Assembly (NCBI GenBank): GCA_027487435.1 | Contig: JAIYDP010000265.1 | Location: forward strand, 1-64,000 | DNA: 64,000 nucleotides | DNA from: Verrucomicrobiaceae bacterium | GTDB lineage: Bacteria; Verrucomicrobiota; Verrucomicrobiia; Verrucomicrobiales; Akkermansiaceae | Direction of reading: 5' to 3' | The notes under the pieces: generated by a model | Told to the model about the DNA's origin: nothing | What the model saw: only the letters and a program-made list of their open reading frames with translations | Databases searched by the model: none | Position numbers and translations under genes: made by a program | In this document: positions 27,453-38,300 of the stretch, piece by piece | Layout of the letters: every line of letters begins with the position of its first letter | Position numbering within the stretch: position 1 is the stretch's first letter

Positions 27453-28798
27453 AAATGGCATGGATGGGATTTGTCGTTTCGTTCATTGCAGGATACGCTG
27501 CCTTTTCTTGGCATGGTATTGACTGGCGCGATGTGATGACGAATGAAAAGCCTATTACACGTGCATCAACGAGTCGTGAGATCAGTATAGATGGCGAGTA
27601 TGAGAAACTGATGTTGAACGAAGAAGAGCGCTATGAGATTGCGTTGGAAAAGGCGAATCGTCTCACCGAGTTGTTAGGGCTGGGGGAAAAAATGCACCAG
27701 AACGATGACTTGGGGATACTTGGTTACAATCCGCTAGTAAAAAAGCTGGCTCGTCTTTTTCCTCAACAAGCCTTGGAATACTACGGGGCTTGTCCGACTG
27801 ATGCCGAAATGAATCGAAATATGTACGAAGCTGTACTCTGGGAATGGGGTCAACTGGATTTCAGATCATGCTCCACCTATTTGGCAAGCCTATCAACCGC
27901 ACGCTTCATGGATTTAGTTCGTTACTGGGGAGTTTTGGCTCGAGATCGTATGGTGTCGCATCCGAAAGATTGCATCGAGGCTTTTCAAGAATTTAGTAAA
28001 GAAAAACAGCGAGATTTCATCGACAATTATGGAATGAGCGATGCACTGCTGGAAGCACTTTTGTCTGTGGCCAAGGATCAGCAATACGTTGCTGAAAGAA
28101 GCGAAAAACTTGCGCAAGAAAAACAGCAGCGTGAAGAACGGGCAAAGCGAGAATCCGACGAAATGAAAAACTCGCAGCCGAAGGTGGCTACGCAAGTGGA
28201 AGCATTGAAAAGTTTATGGCGAAGAGAGTGGCCCACTCCAGATGTCATGGTGGAAAACATTCGTGCCCTTGAGACACGTAAGGAACGGCGTGAAATGCTA
28301 GATTGGGTGACTCGACCGCGTGGAAGTTCAGCGGAGGAACCGCAAGCTTGGTTGCAGCGCATCTCAAAGGTGTTGCAGGAAGTGGGGGATGTTCCTTTGT
28401 CGGCTCTGGAATATCCGCGTGGGACAATCGATAAGTATCAAACGGTACTTGCTGAGTGGTTGCCACAACAATCGCCTGAAATGCAGCGAACTTGGGCAGA
28501 ATCAGTCGTTCGATTTCAGGATACGCACGAAGCCTTAGCTTGGATCGAACAACTCAATACCCAAGCCTTGCGGCACGACATGCGTGATTTCGCATGGGAG
28601 CGTAGTGTGGCTGAGGAGCCAAAAAAAGCGGCGGCAGCCCTGATGCAGCAGGCTACGCCGCATGAGTTGGAAATCCATTTGCCCGAAGCAGTCTATGGCT
28701 GGGCCAAGCACGACTACGCCGCGGCAAAACAATGGCTCGAAGCGCAACCGGACTCCGAAGCCAAAACCCAAGCACTTCAGAAAATCGAGGTAAAGTGA
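27449..28798 (+). CDS. Secreted helical-repeat protein, partner of the preceding gene
   Basis: The protein has 449 residues with an N-terminal membrane segment, WMGFVVSFIAGYAAFSW. A charged coiled-coil of about 45 residues (rich in Glu, Lys, Arg, Gln) lies near residues 210-255. The flanking parts show the same loosely repeated helical pattern as the upstream protein, for example GWAKHDYAAAKQWLEAQ near the C-terminus. Its start codon overlaps the stop of the upstream gene, which is strong support for the assigned start. Function is not known. Confidence 0.75.
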   Translation: MKMAWMGFVVSFIAGYAAFSWHGIDWRDVMTNEKPITRASTSREISIDGEYEKLMLNEEERYEIALEKANRLTELLGLGEKMHQNDDLGILGYNPLVKKLARLFPQQALEYYGACPTDAEMNRNMYEAVLWEWGQLDFRSCSTYLASLSTARFMDLVRYWGVLARDRMVSHPKDCIEAFQEFSKEKQRDFIDNYGMSDALLEALLSVAKDQQYVAERSEKLAQEKQQREERAKRESDEMKNSQPKVATQVEALKSLWRREWPTPDVMVENIRALETRKERREMLDWVTRPRGSSAEEPQAWLQRISKVLQEVGDVPLSALEYPRGTIDKYQTVLAEWLPQQSPEMQRTWAESVVRFQDTHEALAWIEQLNTQALRHDMRDFAWERSVAEEPKKAAAALMQQATPHELEIHLPEAVYGWAKHDYAAAKQWLEAQPDSEAKTQALQKIEVK

Positions 28799-28850
28799 TT
28801 GATTCGCAACTTGCATCTCGGGCAAGGCTCCATCCTGAGCTCATGCTTAG

Positions 28851-28889
28851 CACAGCAGAATGCTGCGACACCCTATGCAGCGTGCTGTG
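28851..28889. terminator. Hairpin between convergent genes
   Basis: CACAGCA at 28851-28857 pairs with TGCTGTG at 28883-28889, with GCTGC/GCAGC pairing inside. It sits between the convergent genes ending at 28798 and 28903. No strong T-run follows on either side, so termination activity is uncertain. Confidence 0.4.
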
Positions 28890-28902
28890 AAGAACAGCAG
28901 CT

Positions 28903-29652
28903 TCACTGGCGTGGCTTTAGCACCAAGAAATTTCGCACGGGGTTGTTAAAAAAGGGGCGCACAGTCTGACCGCCGCCGGGGATATCGGCACTGACGAAGA
29001 GTTCGGCGGAACGACCGCCATCGAGGTTCAGTGCGCTGGCTATGGGGAAACCCGCAGGGCTGGCTCCGGCGAGGGCGGCGGACAGCGCGCTGAGCGTGCA
29101 TGGCGATGTGCGACCGATGACCCAGAGACTGCCGCCATCCCAGGCGATGAAGGAACGGGCGCTTTGTCGCTTGGCTTCCAGTCCTTTTACAGGTGCTGAT
29201 TTCTCGGCGAGCATGGGACCGGCTTGCAGTAGATGATTGGCGCGGAAATTTGATTTTTCGCGTCGAAGAATCGAACTACGGCCTTGGTCTTCATACCAAA
29301 CCCCACTGCCAAGTGAGGATGGATGAGTCGCACCGGCGCGTTTCCCGTTGGCGATGCAAACCCCAAGCGGTTTGCCTTCGGGTGTAAAAAAACCGGCGTT
29401 GATTGCAGCGATCCCACCGATGGATTGCGCGGCTTCCTTGCTCGTAGGCCACAGGGTGCCTGGCCCCGCTGGCTGATCTAGGACATGGAGTTGGTGGCTG
29501 CGGATGTCGAAGCTAACGCACTGCATGGTGATGCCTTGCAAGGTGACATTGTGATAGCGTGGCGCGACTTTTGCCGCAGGCGCAGCACGTGGTGCGTCTT
29601 CGGCGAAGAGAGCGAGAGTCATGGCGAAGAGGCTGAAAAGGCGCAGGATCAT
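28903..29652 (-). CDS. Phosphodiester glycosidase (NAGPA) domain protein, secreted
   Basis: This 249-residue protein has a signal peptide, MILRLFSLFAMTLALFAEDA. The NAGPA domain features are AAINAGFFTPEGKPLGVCIA near residue 78, LQAGPMLAEKSAPVKG, ARSFIAWDGGSLWVIGRTS and ALNLDGGRSAELFV near residue 210. The family is named for the mammalian enzyme that uncovers mannose-6-phosphate by removing N-acetylglucosamine from a phosphodiester; bacterial members act on cell-wall or exopolysaccharide phosphodiesters. Its ATG overlaps the stop of the upstream MscS gene by 4 bp, so both are cotranscribed. Confidence 0.9.
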   Translation of the reverse strand: MILRLFSLFAMTLALFAEDAPRAAPAAKVAPRYHNVTLQGITMQCVSFDIRSHQLHVLDQPAGPGTLWPTSKEAAQSIGGIAAINAGFFTPEGKPLGVCIANGKRAGATHPSSLGSGVWYEDQGRSSILRREKSNFRANHLLQAGPMLAEKSAPVKGLEAKRQSARSFIAWDGGSLWVIGRTSPCTLSALSAALAGASPAGFPIASALNLDGGRSAELFVSADIPGGGQTVRPFFNNPVRNFLVLKPRQ

Positions 29653-31310
29653 ACTTCAGGTCGGTGGATGGTGAGTTGCGGAAAGGGAATCACCCAATCG
29701 TTTTCATTTGCGGCATCGACGGCAGCTTGCTGCAGCAAGCGAATGATGGCGGGGTATTGAGAAGCAAGGGAGCCATCGGCTAAGCAAATGATGATGAAAT
29801 CCAAGGACGATGAAGATGCGGAAGAAAACTGAACGCTGACGGATAGAATGGACTCAGGCGGGTAAGTCGCTTCAAGCAAGGCTCGCACTTTTGCTTGGAT
29901 GACCGGGGGAATGGTGGTCGTCGCGATGCTTTGGTAGCGATAATCGAGACCGAAGTTGGTGCTGACGCCAAAGCGCTTGCTGAGATTGTCGGGATTTTTT
30001 GCAAGATAGTTGTTGATCGTATAAGTCACTACGGAACCGCTTAGTTTTTCCAGCACGACTTGCTCTGGAGTTTGGTGGAGGATTATTCCAATCAATCCAT
30101 CGTCCAGCCTGACGTACTCGCCCACGTAAGACGGAAACCAAGGCTCGTCTGGCATGGTCGGCCTTGAATGAGATTGCAGCAAGGCTTTTGCGGGAATTTG
30201 AATGATTCCACCATTGAGCGCAGGATTTTCTAGCGTGCTGAAAAAGTTGAGCGATTTGACTTTCCATGGCAGTCCATTGTGGATGATGCGCTCACCGATG
30301 CGGACGTTACCAAGATTGAGAATCAGGCGGATTTGCTCAAAATACGGGGGCAATGCCGTGCGCGACACCCACGCCATGCCGATGAGGAAAATGAACGCCG
30401 CTGTGAGCAGCAGCCAGTCATTACGCACGTAAAACACCAACAATGCCGACATCAGCGCCATCAAGATCACGGTGGCATGAGCAATCACATCGGTGAGACG
30501 CGCCGCGATGCAAGCTTCGCCTTTTTTGTGCAGCGGACTGTAACGGCAAATGTAACGATATGATCGACGAAGCAAAGAGAATGAAGCAACACTGGCGATG
30601 ACAGCAAGTAGCAAACTCAAACCTCGATTGCGCCAAAAGTAGGACAACGACTTCGTTATCGCCGTAAACACCGAAGGCGCGTTTTTTTTGCGTTCACCAA
30701 GCTGGATGTTGAGATTTTTGACTTGGCTTAGCGCATCGTTCTGCTTTTTGACCCACGATTTGCGCAGAGCCGTGAGGCGAGTTTTCAGCTCTTCCGAAAT
30801 AGTTTCCCCTAGTGCTACATCGAGGTTCCGCAATGCTTCTTCACTGATCGCACGCTTTTTTTCCAGTCGCTGAATCTCTAACGTGAGATTTTCGATTTCT
30901 CTTGGCTGTGCAGTTGCCTCGCGCAATTCACGCATCAATGGCGCGAAAATGTTTTGAATCTCTTCTTGGATCGAAAAACCTTTCGTCGGTTGATCCGCCA
31001 ACTTCGAGGCATCGATGCCTGTGGCCGTGGTGGCTAACTCCTGTTTTTTGGCTTTGATTTTTTCGGAAAGCGCACTGGCTTCCGCAGTCAATTCTTTCTT
31101 CTTTTCTTCGAGAGTCGCAGCTTTGATTTCAACCCCGAGTCGCTCGAGGTCTTTTTCATCCGCTTGAAGCGTGAGGATCAAGGACTCTAGCGCATCGAGC
31201 TTGGTATTCGGAGCATTTTCTGCAATGACTGTCGGTGTTTCCTTAGGTTCTTGCGCGGTGAGAGGCTGCACAAATGCGAAACACAAGAAAATGGACAGCA
31301 AACGTAACAT
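29649..31310 (-). CDS. MscS-family mechanosensitive channel with N-terminal coiled-coil
   Basis: The frame is open to 31343, but Met at 31310 (MLRLLSIFLCFAFVQPLTAQ) starts a good signal peptide and is preferred, giving 553 residues. Residues 25-210 form a periplasmic coiled-coil rich in Lys, Glu and Leu. Three to four membrane helices follow, and then the MscS beta domain can be read in LNLGNVRIGERIIHNGLPWK, VRLDDGLIGIILHQTPEQVV and SGSVVTYTINNYLAKNPDNL. It resembles the larger MscK/YbdG-like group. It would open under membrane tension. Overlaps the NAGPA gene downstream. Confidence 0.87.
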   Translation of the reverse strand: MLRLLSIFLCFAFVQPLTAQEPKETPTVIAENAPNTKLDALESLILTLQADEKDLERLGVEIKAATLEEKKKELTAEASALSEKIKAKKQELATTATGIDASKLADQPTKGFSIQEEIQNIFAPLMRELREATAQPREIENLTLEIQRLEKKRAISEEALRNLDVALGETISEELKTRLTALRKSWVKKQNDALSQVKNLNIQLGERKKNAPSVFTAITKSLSYFWRNRGLSLLLAVIASVASFSLLRRSYRYICRYSPLHKKGEACIAARLTDVIAHATVILMALMSALLVFYVRNDWLLLTAAFIFLIGMAWVSRTALPPYFEQIRLILNLGNVRIGERIIHNGLPWKVKSLNFFSTLENPALNGGIIQIPAKALLQSHSRPTMPDEPWFPSYVGEYVRLDDGLIGIILHQTPEQVVLEKLSGSVVTYTINNYLAKNPDNLSKRFGVSTNFGLDYRYQSIATTTIPPVIQAKVRALLEATYPPESILSVSVQFSSASSSSLDFIIICLADGSLASQYPAIIRLLQQAAVDAANENDWVIPFPQLTIHRPEV

Positions 31311-31395
31311 GGGAAATGGGATGCCAAGAACTAGCCAGCCCATGGATGATTTGTCAAGATATCAGAGCGTCAAACGAGGAGAAACAACGCGAACA

Positions 31396-32277
31396 TCACG
31401 GCTTCAGTCCACGAACGATGGCTGTCACGTTCTGGCGAATCATTTGCTCGTAGGATTTAACATTCGTGCCATCGGCGCTCAGGGCATCGCCCAATTGAAT
31501 TCCCGTGTCTTTGGTGATGGATGCAAGAATTTTTGGATTCGACTCTTTTTCAGGGAAAATGGCGGCGACTTTGTTTTCTTTTAACTCGCTGATGAGCGCA
31601 GCAAGTTTTTTGGCATCTGGCAGTTGTTCGCGATTGATCCCCTGGACGGGATAGGAAGTAAAGCCATAGTCTTTGCAGAAATAGGCAAAGGCATCGTGAG
31701 CCGTAGCGAGCTGACGACGGGCTTTCGGAACGCTCGCAATTTCTTTCCTGACCCAGCGGTCTAGTTCCTCAAGCTTCGCGATGTAGGCATCGGCACGCTT
31801 TTGATAGTAGGCTGCGTTTGGCACGTCCGCAGTCGCTAGTTCTTTTTCTACGACCCTTGCCGCACGACGGAAATTTTCGATGGAATGCCACCAATGCGGA
31901 TCGATCTCCTCCTCATGCTCGTGCTCTTCTTCGTGATCATGTTCGCAAGTGGAACAGGTGCCAGTGATGGACGGCAGGCTTTGCCCCACCTCGATGATGC
32001 GTGCTGGAGCTTTGACGAGATTGCGTAGCGATGGAAGATAGGATTCCATTCCCTTGCCGGAGAGGAAATAGAGTTGCCGATCTGTCGTGGAGCGCAGTTG
32101 ATCGGCTGTGGGTTCAAAATGATGCGGATCCCCTGTTTCACCAATCAAATCAAGATTCTGAATCTTGTCGCCACCGATTTGCTGAAGCAGATCATTGAGC
32201 AAGGGATGCAAGGTGCAGGTTTTCACTTGAGAAAAAGCCGCACTTGCTGAGAGCAGAAATAACCAAAACGTTTTCAT
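31396..32277 (-). CDS. Zinc/manganese ABC transporter substrate-binding protein (ZnuA-like)
   Basis: The 293-residue protein has a signal peptide, MKTFWLFLLSASAAFSQVKT. The metal-binding core of cluster A-I receptors is present: GDPHHFEPTADQL, a histidine- and acid-rich loop, CEHDHEEEHEHEEEIDPHWW, near residue 110, HDAFAYFCKDYGF, and FPEKESNPKI. The charged His loop and DPHWW motif favour zinc. A cysteine pair, CSTCEH, precedes the loop. The cognate ATPase and membrane subunits are not next to it in this window. A CobW-type GTPase lies 8 kb away on the same strand. Confidence 0.92.
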   Translation of the reverse strand: MKTFWLFLLSASAAFSQVKTCTLHPLLNDLLQQIGGDKIQNLDLIGETGDPHHFEPTADQLRSTTDRQLYFLSGKGMESYLPSLRNLVKAPARIIEVGQSLPSITGTCSTCEHDHEEEHEHEEEIDPHWWHSIENFRRAARVVEKELATADVPNAAYYQKRADAYIAKLEELDRWVRKEIASVPKARRQLATAHDAFAYFCKDYGFTSYPVQGINREQLPDAKKLAALISELKENKVAAIFPEKESNPKILASITKDTGIQLGDALSADGTNVKSYEQMIRQNVTAIVRGLKP

Positions 32278-32371
32278 CGGCTTCTAGGTAGCACGGCCAG
32301 CGAATCAAGCAAGCGGATACGCAAGTATTTTGCATCAAAAACCCATTCAGCTAGAAAGATGGGCATAAAAA

Positions 32372-35300
32372 TCAATTCCCGTTTCTTTCCAGACGCTCGA
32401 TGCGGGTGCCGAGTGTCGAATGACTGAGCAAGAGGGCGAAGGCTTTGACATGCGTTGGGTCAATATTGTTATGATCGCGATAGTTGAATTTTCCTCGCAG
32501 GTCAGTGTAACCGTCTTTGAAAAACTGCACGGAATCATCATCCATGCAAGCATAGACTTTCACGTAGGTCTGCGGCATGACTTTGCTGCTGGCTTGTTCG
32601 ACCAATTGGATTTCGCCTAACGCTTTGTTGGTTTTCATGGCAAACTTGCCACTGTTGATGTTTTGCAAGATTTGCGTATTCGCGGACTCCACAGCAGCAA
32701 TGACGTTGCCTTTTGCGTAGTCAGGTGGAAGTGTGATAGCGGTTTCGTTGCCGCTCAGTTTGACATTGAGAATCATGTTTGGGCGTATGGCGTGATGCAG
32801 AACCTTGCTCTGCTCCAGGAAGGGATTTGCCGTAAAAAGCAGCTCCATATCCACTTGATAGAGATGAACTTCGGCTTGTCGTAGTCCCTCATGCGTTAGG
32901 AGAATTTTACCATTTTCCTTATGAGCCATGGTCAAATAACTGCCGATGGATGGTTTCTTTTCCATCTCCGCATTGGCGACGACAGGCTTGGCGATTTCGT
33001 CAGCTTGGGCGATGACGGATTGGAAGCGTTGCCTCCAGATGCCGAGGGGGTGTTTTTCATAGGTCAGGGCAATCGCTTTCGCCGCAGCAGTTTTTTGCTG
33101 ATAGAAGAGAATGTAGCAGTGCATGTAATCGTAATGCAGATACTGGAGAAGTTTGGCTCGATCAATTTTCGCGAAACTCTCTAACGCTTCTGCGATCCGG
33201 TTTTGTAAAAACAGGAAATAGCAGAGTTGCAGATGATCATCGGCAGAGAGATCGTTTTTGTGGCATAGGATGTTGAGGAATTGCGTGTAGTGCGCCTTTG
33301 CTAGATCGAGAGGTAATTGATCTTGAGAACCAAGGCGATGAGCACGGGAGTTGATGAAGGGATCGAACTCTTGATCAAACCAATGCAAGTCTCTAGCAGA
33401 AGTCACTTTCAAGAATGGACTATCGAGCCATGGACCCACGGCATGAATGGTGCTTGAGTTTTCCAAATAACGCCGGATGTTTGCTTGATCGCGATGGTAA
33501 AAGGCAAAGCTGAAGACTTCCGCGTGAAAGTGAAGTCGATCGTTCAAGATCGCCATAACTTGATCATAAAACGCCCGATCCTTGAGCCGCCAAAGGATTT
33601 CATACAGATCGGTATGATCATCGAAAAGTGATTTTGTGCGCAAGAAATCTAACAATTTTTCCTCATCGCCATCATCGGCTAAATCATAAAAGTAGTCCTC
33701 GTCGGTGCTAGTGAATTCGTCTGTCACTCGCATGGTGGTGACTTGCGGATAGGCAAGGATGGTATCGTTCTCGGAAACATGAAACGGGTAGCAGGTGAAT
33801 TCGCCTAGCGCAGGAAAGTAAAAGGAGTAATTGATTTGTTCGTTGGAGTAGGGCGGCAATTCAAGCGTGACAGAATCGGTTGCAGGACGCCCCATTAAAG
33901 GAAGTGAACCGGAAGGAATTTGCCAGAGCACTTGAACTTGTCGAGTTTCCCCAGTGGGATTGGCAATGATCAGGGCAGAACCATAGGCTGTGCTAGGCGA
34001 AAACTTGCCACCGATGATGGTGTTTTCGATTTGGCGGCCATTGACTTCTTGATAGCGCTGACTCGCTGGGTAAAACGTTTGCCTAACGAGGATGGGAGAG
34101 TTTTCGATGATATTGTTCGTCTGGCGAGTATCGCGATAGAACAACAGCAACGGCTGCTTTGCTTTCAGGCTTAGTGCATCATTGGTCAACGCGGTTTCTG
34201 ATGGAACCTTCGTGAATGGCAGGTCGAGAACTGCCAGCGCCATAAGCATTTCATTATCGTTTTTCATGCACTCGTTGAAGTGAGTAGAAAGAAATTCTCC
34301 CGTGCCATCCCACTGCGCCAGATCTAACCAAAAGCGATTGATGGTAATCATCGTAGCAGGGTTATTCATGCTGTGGTTGCGGTATTGCCAGTATTGACTT
34401 TCTTGGTAGGCACGGGTCGTGGTTGTATGATCCAATGAGGCTTTGGATTGCTCGGCCACCTTTACTTTAGAATCTAAGGATTCGCCCAAAGCAAATGCAT
34501 CGGATGCAGGAGCGTCCATGAAGGGGTCTTCACTGCCGTTATAGGCTAAAGAATTTTCTTCCAGTGCGAGGCCATTCCCCGACAAAGGCGTCCAAGCTTT
34601 CGGTGATTCTGAAGCTTTTAAGCTTTGAGTAATTTCTTCGATCAACTCGATATTGCTGGGCGTGTTACGCACGAGTAATGTGGAGCTTGCAGGGTCGTAG
34701 GAGGCTGATGCGCGATAAGGAAACGGAACACCTCTCTGTTCGAGGAGATGTTGAATACTGATGGGATCTTTTTTTTCATCATTTTCGCTACCACTGGAGA
34801 AAGCAGCAACAAAATCGGGAGGCACTTGAAACACTCTTACGACCATATCTTCAGACATATCTGACGATGGCCTAATCGCGATAACATTCCGTTGAATCGA
34901 ATATTTCATTCTGATGAGTTCACAGATTTGTCTCAATGCTTCAACGAAGGGCACATTGGTGAGCTTCATTTCACGAATTCGCACAGTCGCTAGATTCGAG
35001 AGGAATCGTTCTTCACATTCCAGAGTGTATTGGGGAGAATAACCTTGGAGAAATGAGATGGCTTCCGCGATGGTAACATCTTCCAAATTTACTGAAGGAA
35101 TGATGATCGACTTCAAATGATTCATGAGCGCTTGCTCCTCAGCCAAGCGTTCTTGCTCATGCAGCAATCCGAGAGATGCCAGTTCTGCACGTTCACTTAG
35201 ACTCAATTGGCTGCCTTCGAGTGCTTTGGAAAAATGCATAGCCTGCACATTCAGGGGTATGGGGAATTTCAGCATTTCATATTGCATTTCCTTACGAATG

Positions 35301-38300
35301 CGAGCCGCAGCCGCTGGCATGGCTCGGCAAAGCAATGCTCGCTCGGCAGCGTTGAGCTTGAACCATTCTTTTTGATTGAGATACTCGCTAAGGTCGTGCT
35401 CTAACAAATAATGATCCATGAAGGTAAGTTCGCGTTTTTGCACAAGATTCGGTTTCACAAACTGATCGAAAAATTTCCGATCCTTGCGCGCCAAGAATAG
35501 GTGCAATTCATGACAAGCGTGGAGTTGGTATCGTTGGATTTTTTCAGCTTCGGCCAAGGTGTTCCATTTCGGCAAGAAGGATAACGTGTAAAGTGAGTTA
35601 TTCGACGAACTAACAAAAAAACGGAATACATCATCGAGAGTGGCGTATTCCTTCCAGCGGGCATCGAGCATGTTGTTGATCACTTCGCTCTGGTCTTTTG
35701 CAAGGATAACCGCGCGCTGCGTGCCGATGTAATGTTTGCTTGGGTCAAACGCGCGCTGAAGTTGTCGTTCGCGCTTTTTCAAAGGGATCTGCTCCAGCGG
35801 CACTACGGTCTGATGGTAGTGATTGCCATCGGCAGCACAGATGGTAAGGAAGCGAGCATCGGGCATTTTGTTGCGTTCGATGGTAACCACGCCATTGGCA
35901 TCGGGTTGGAGATCGTAGAAAACAGCAGAACCATGGACGAGGAAATCGTAAAGCGGGCTGTTGTGTGCTGAATCGATTTTTTTGTTGTTCACGGAAGAAC
36001 CTCTAGCACTGCCGAACGCTGATCCTATGCTTGACGAGCCCTTTTTCTCGAAGCCAGCAGGATCGTAGTTGCCATCGTCAGAATCAAAATGGACACGATG
36101 CACCAGTCGTCCAGGACGGGGCAGCATGTTGCCCGGAAAGATCTTGTTGCCACGGCGATCGAGGACGTAGCGCATTTCCTCGTCCAGTCCACGATTGTTG
36201 AGAAACGATGATTCGTGATATCCGAGAATGGTATAAGCTGGTAGAATGGTAGGAAGCATATCCCAAGACTCAGACAGAGATGGAGTGGCGGAAAATTGCG
36301 AGGCAACTACGGACACGCGGGCTTGGGCACTCGGCTGCTTCAAGCGGATCTTGATCGTCTCGCGATTCACGTCGGTGGCAGAAATTTGCAGCGTGGAGGG
36401 CAATGTCGGTTGCAAGATGCGTTGTGGCGACACCAACAGCGACGAATTCGGTTTTGCAGGCGAAATCCGCACAGGAATGGTGGTTTGATCAATGGTTAAG
36501 AGGAAATTTCCTGCGGGGATATTTTTGATGATCAATTGATCCTCCTCGATGCTGAGCAACGCCGTGTGATCTCGTGTGGGGAGCGCTTGATCAGCCGATT
36601 TCGGCGAAGTAACCATCGTGGTCTCTACCAAGCTCATGCCGCTACGCTTGGTATTTTTTGCCAATGGAATGCGGATGACCTGATCGGCGGACGTGTGGAT
36701 AACTTGCGGCAAGGTGATACGCTCTAACGAATGCGGAGCATAGGGCTCCGTCGAGATTGAGGTGACATCGAGCTTGACCATCTCGATATCTTTGAGTGGG
36801 CCGAGCTCGATCACGCCCTCTTTAGACGTCTGCATCATGATGCGCAATGGCAGCTTGAATTCACGGTGCGTGAAAATTAGCGGAATCGTTCGCTCCGACC
36901 ATGGCTCCCCATTTCTGCCTAAAATTTCCACACGATGTCCTTCTGTGGTCTGCACGAAAAAGCTCGAGTAGATGGTGTCGGTAGCCAAAGATTGATTGAA
37001 CTGATAGACGTGGTTGGCATGGAGACGAATGGGCGATACATTCTGTTCGCGGGGGATTTCGGCATCAACTTTGATCTTCAAACTTGTGGCATCGCGCGGC
37101 ATCGTGAAGTCTGCCGTCATCACGGACTGCCATTTCTGAAGGCTGATAACATGATCGCTAGTGGCACCAGAGAGGAGCTCTGCGGTGATGGTAATACTGC
37201 CGTTTTTGATGGCATCGAGCGCACAAGGCTGTCCGTGAATGAGCAAGCGCGGTTGCAAGAAAATGCGCGATGTTTGATCGGCGATGAGCTGCTCTCGGTC
37301 GATGTGAAACCCGCAGAAAAATTGATAGGTTGCAAGAGTTGAGCCAAGGGTCACGTGCTTGGCAAGAGTCGCCCCCTGAGAGGTACCAGGGGTTACTTCG
37401 ATCACCGCTTTTTGCGATACGGATACAGCATCGGTGTAGGGAATCAATAGAGTCCCGTCCTCTTGTGAGACCAGCGTCTCGCGACTGGTATGAACGCGGA
37501 ATGAGCGAATGGGTTGCTGGGATTCATCAAACAATCGAATCAACTGACCGGCGCTTGTTTGTTCAATGTAGGGTATCAAATCGCCCTTACGAATCAAAGC
37601 TCTGCTAGCGATACCGCCAGATACGCATTCGATGACCCATGCTCCACGACCTTTAAGTTCCGGCACGGCAATGCTTTCCCGATGTTGAATGATGGGTGCT
37701 TGTGCAAAGCTCAAGGTTCGTTCCACATGCGGCACTAGGCCATCAAGCTCAATCGTTGCGTCTGGATCATCGCTGTGGTGACGTAGGTAACGCACGAGAT
37801 CCAGTTCAAAAATACGCAACGATATGCTCGGCGTGTTTTTGCAATCTAACAAAAGAACGACATCATCCTTCGCAGAAAACTGGTTTTTTTGCTGTGCCGC
37901 AAATGTGAGCTGAGCTTCTTGGCGCAGTTCTTTTAGCTCCTCGGCAGAGAATGCCGCAGCCCATTGGTTATCTTCATCGCCCTTGAGCAAATGCGCCTTG
38001 GCGTGCAGTTTTTTTGCTGCGTCTTCCAGCAAGTATTTTTCAAAGTCGCCAAGATCTTTCGTCTCTCGGAGAAAATGAATGAGCATGGATTCTAGGTCAT
38101 CTTGATTGCCAGAAAGATTGCCGCCGATGACGTCAAAGTGCGATTGACCAAACATCGTTTGCATTCCTGGAGCCACATTTTTGGGTTCACGCAGCAGCGA
38201 GCAGTTTTGCAATGGCAGCGAAAGAAAACGCAGCAGATCTTCGCGCGAGAGTTGATTGATTTTACGCTGCAACAATAATTTTTGCCAAAGGCAATCGGCC

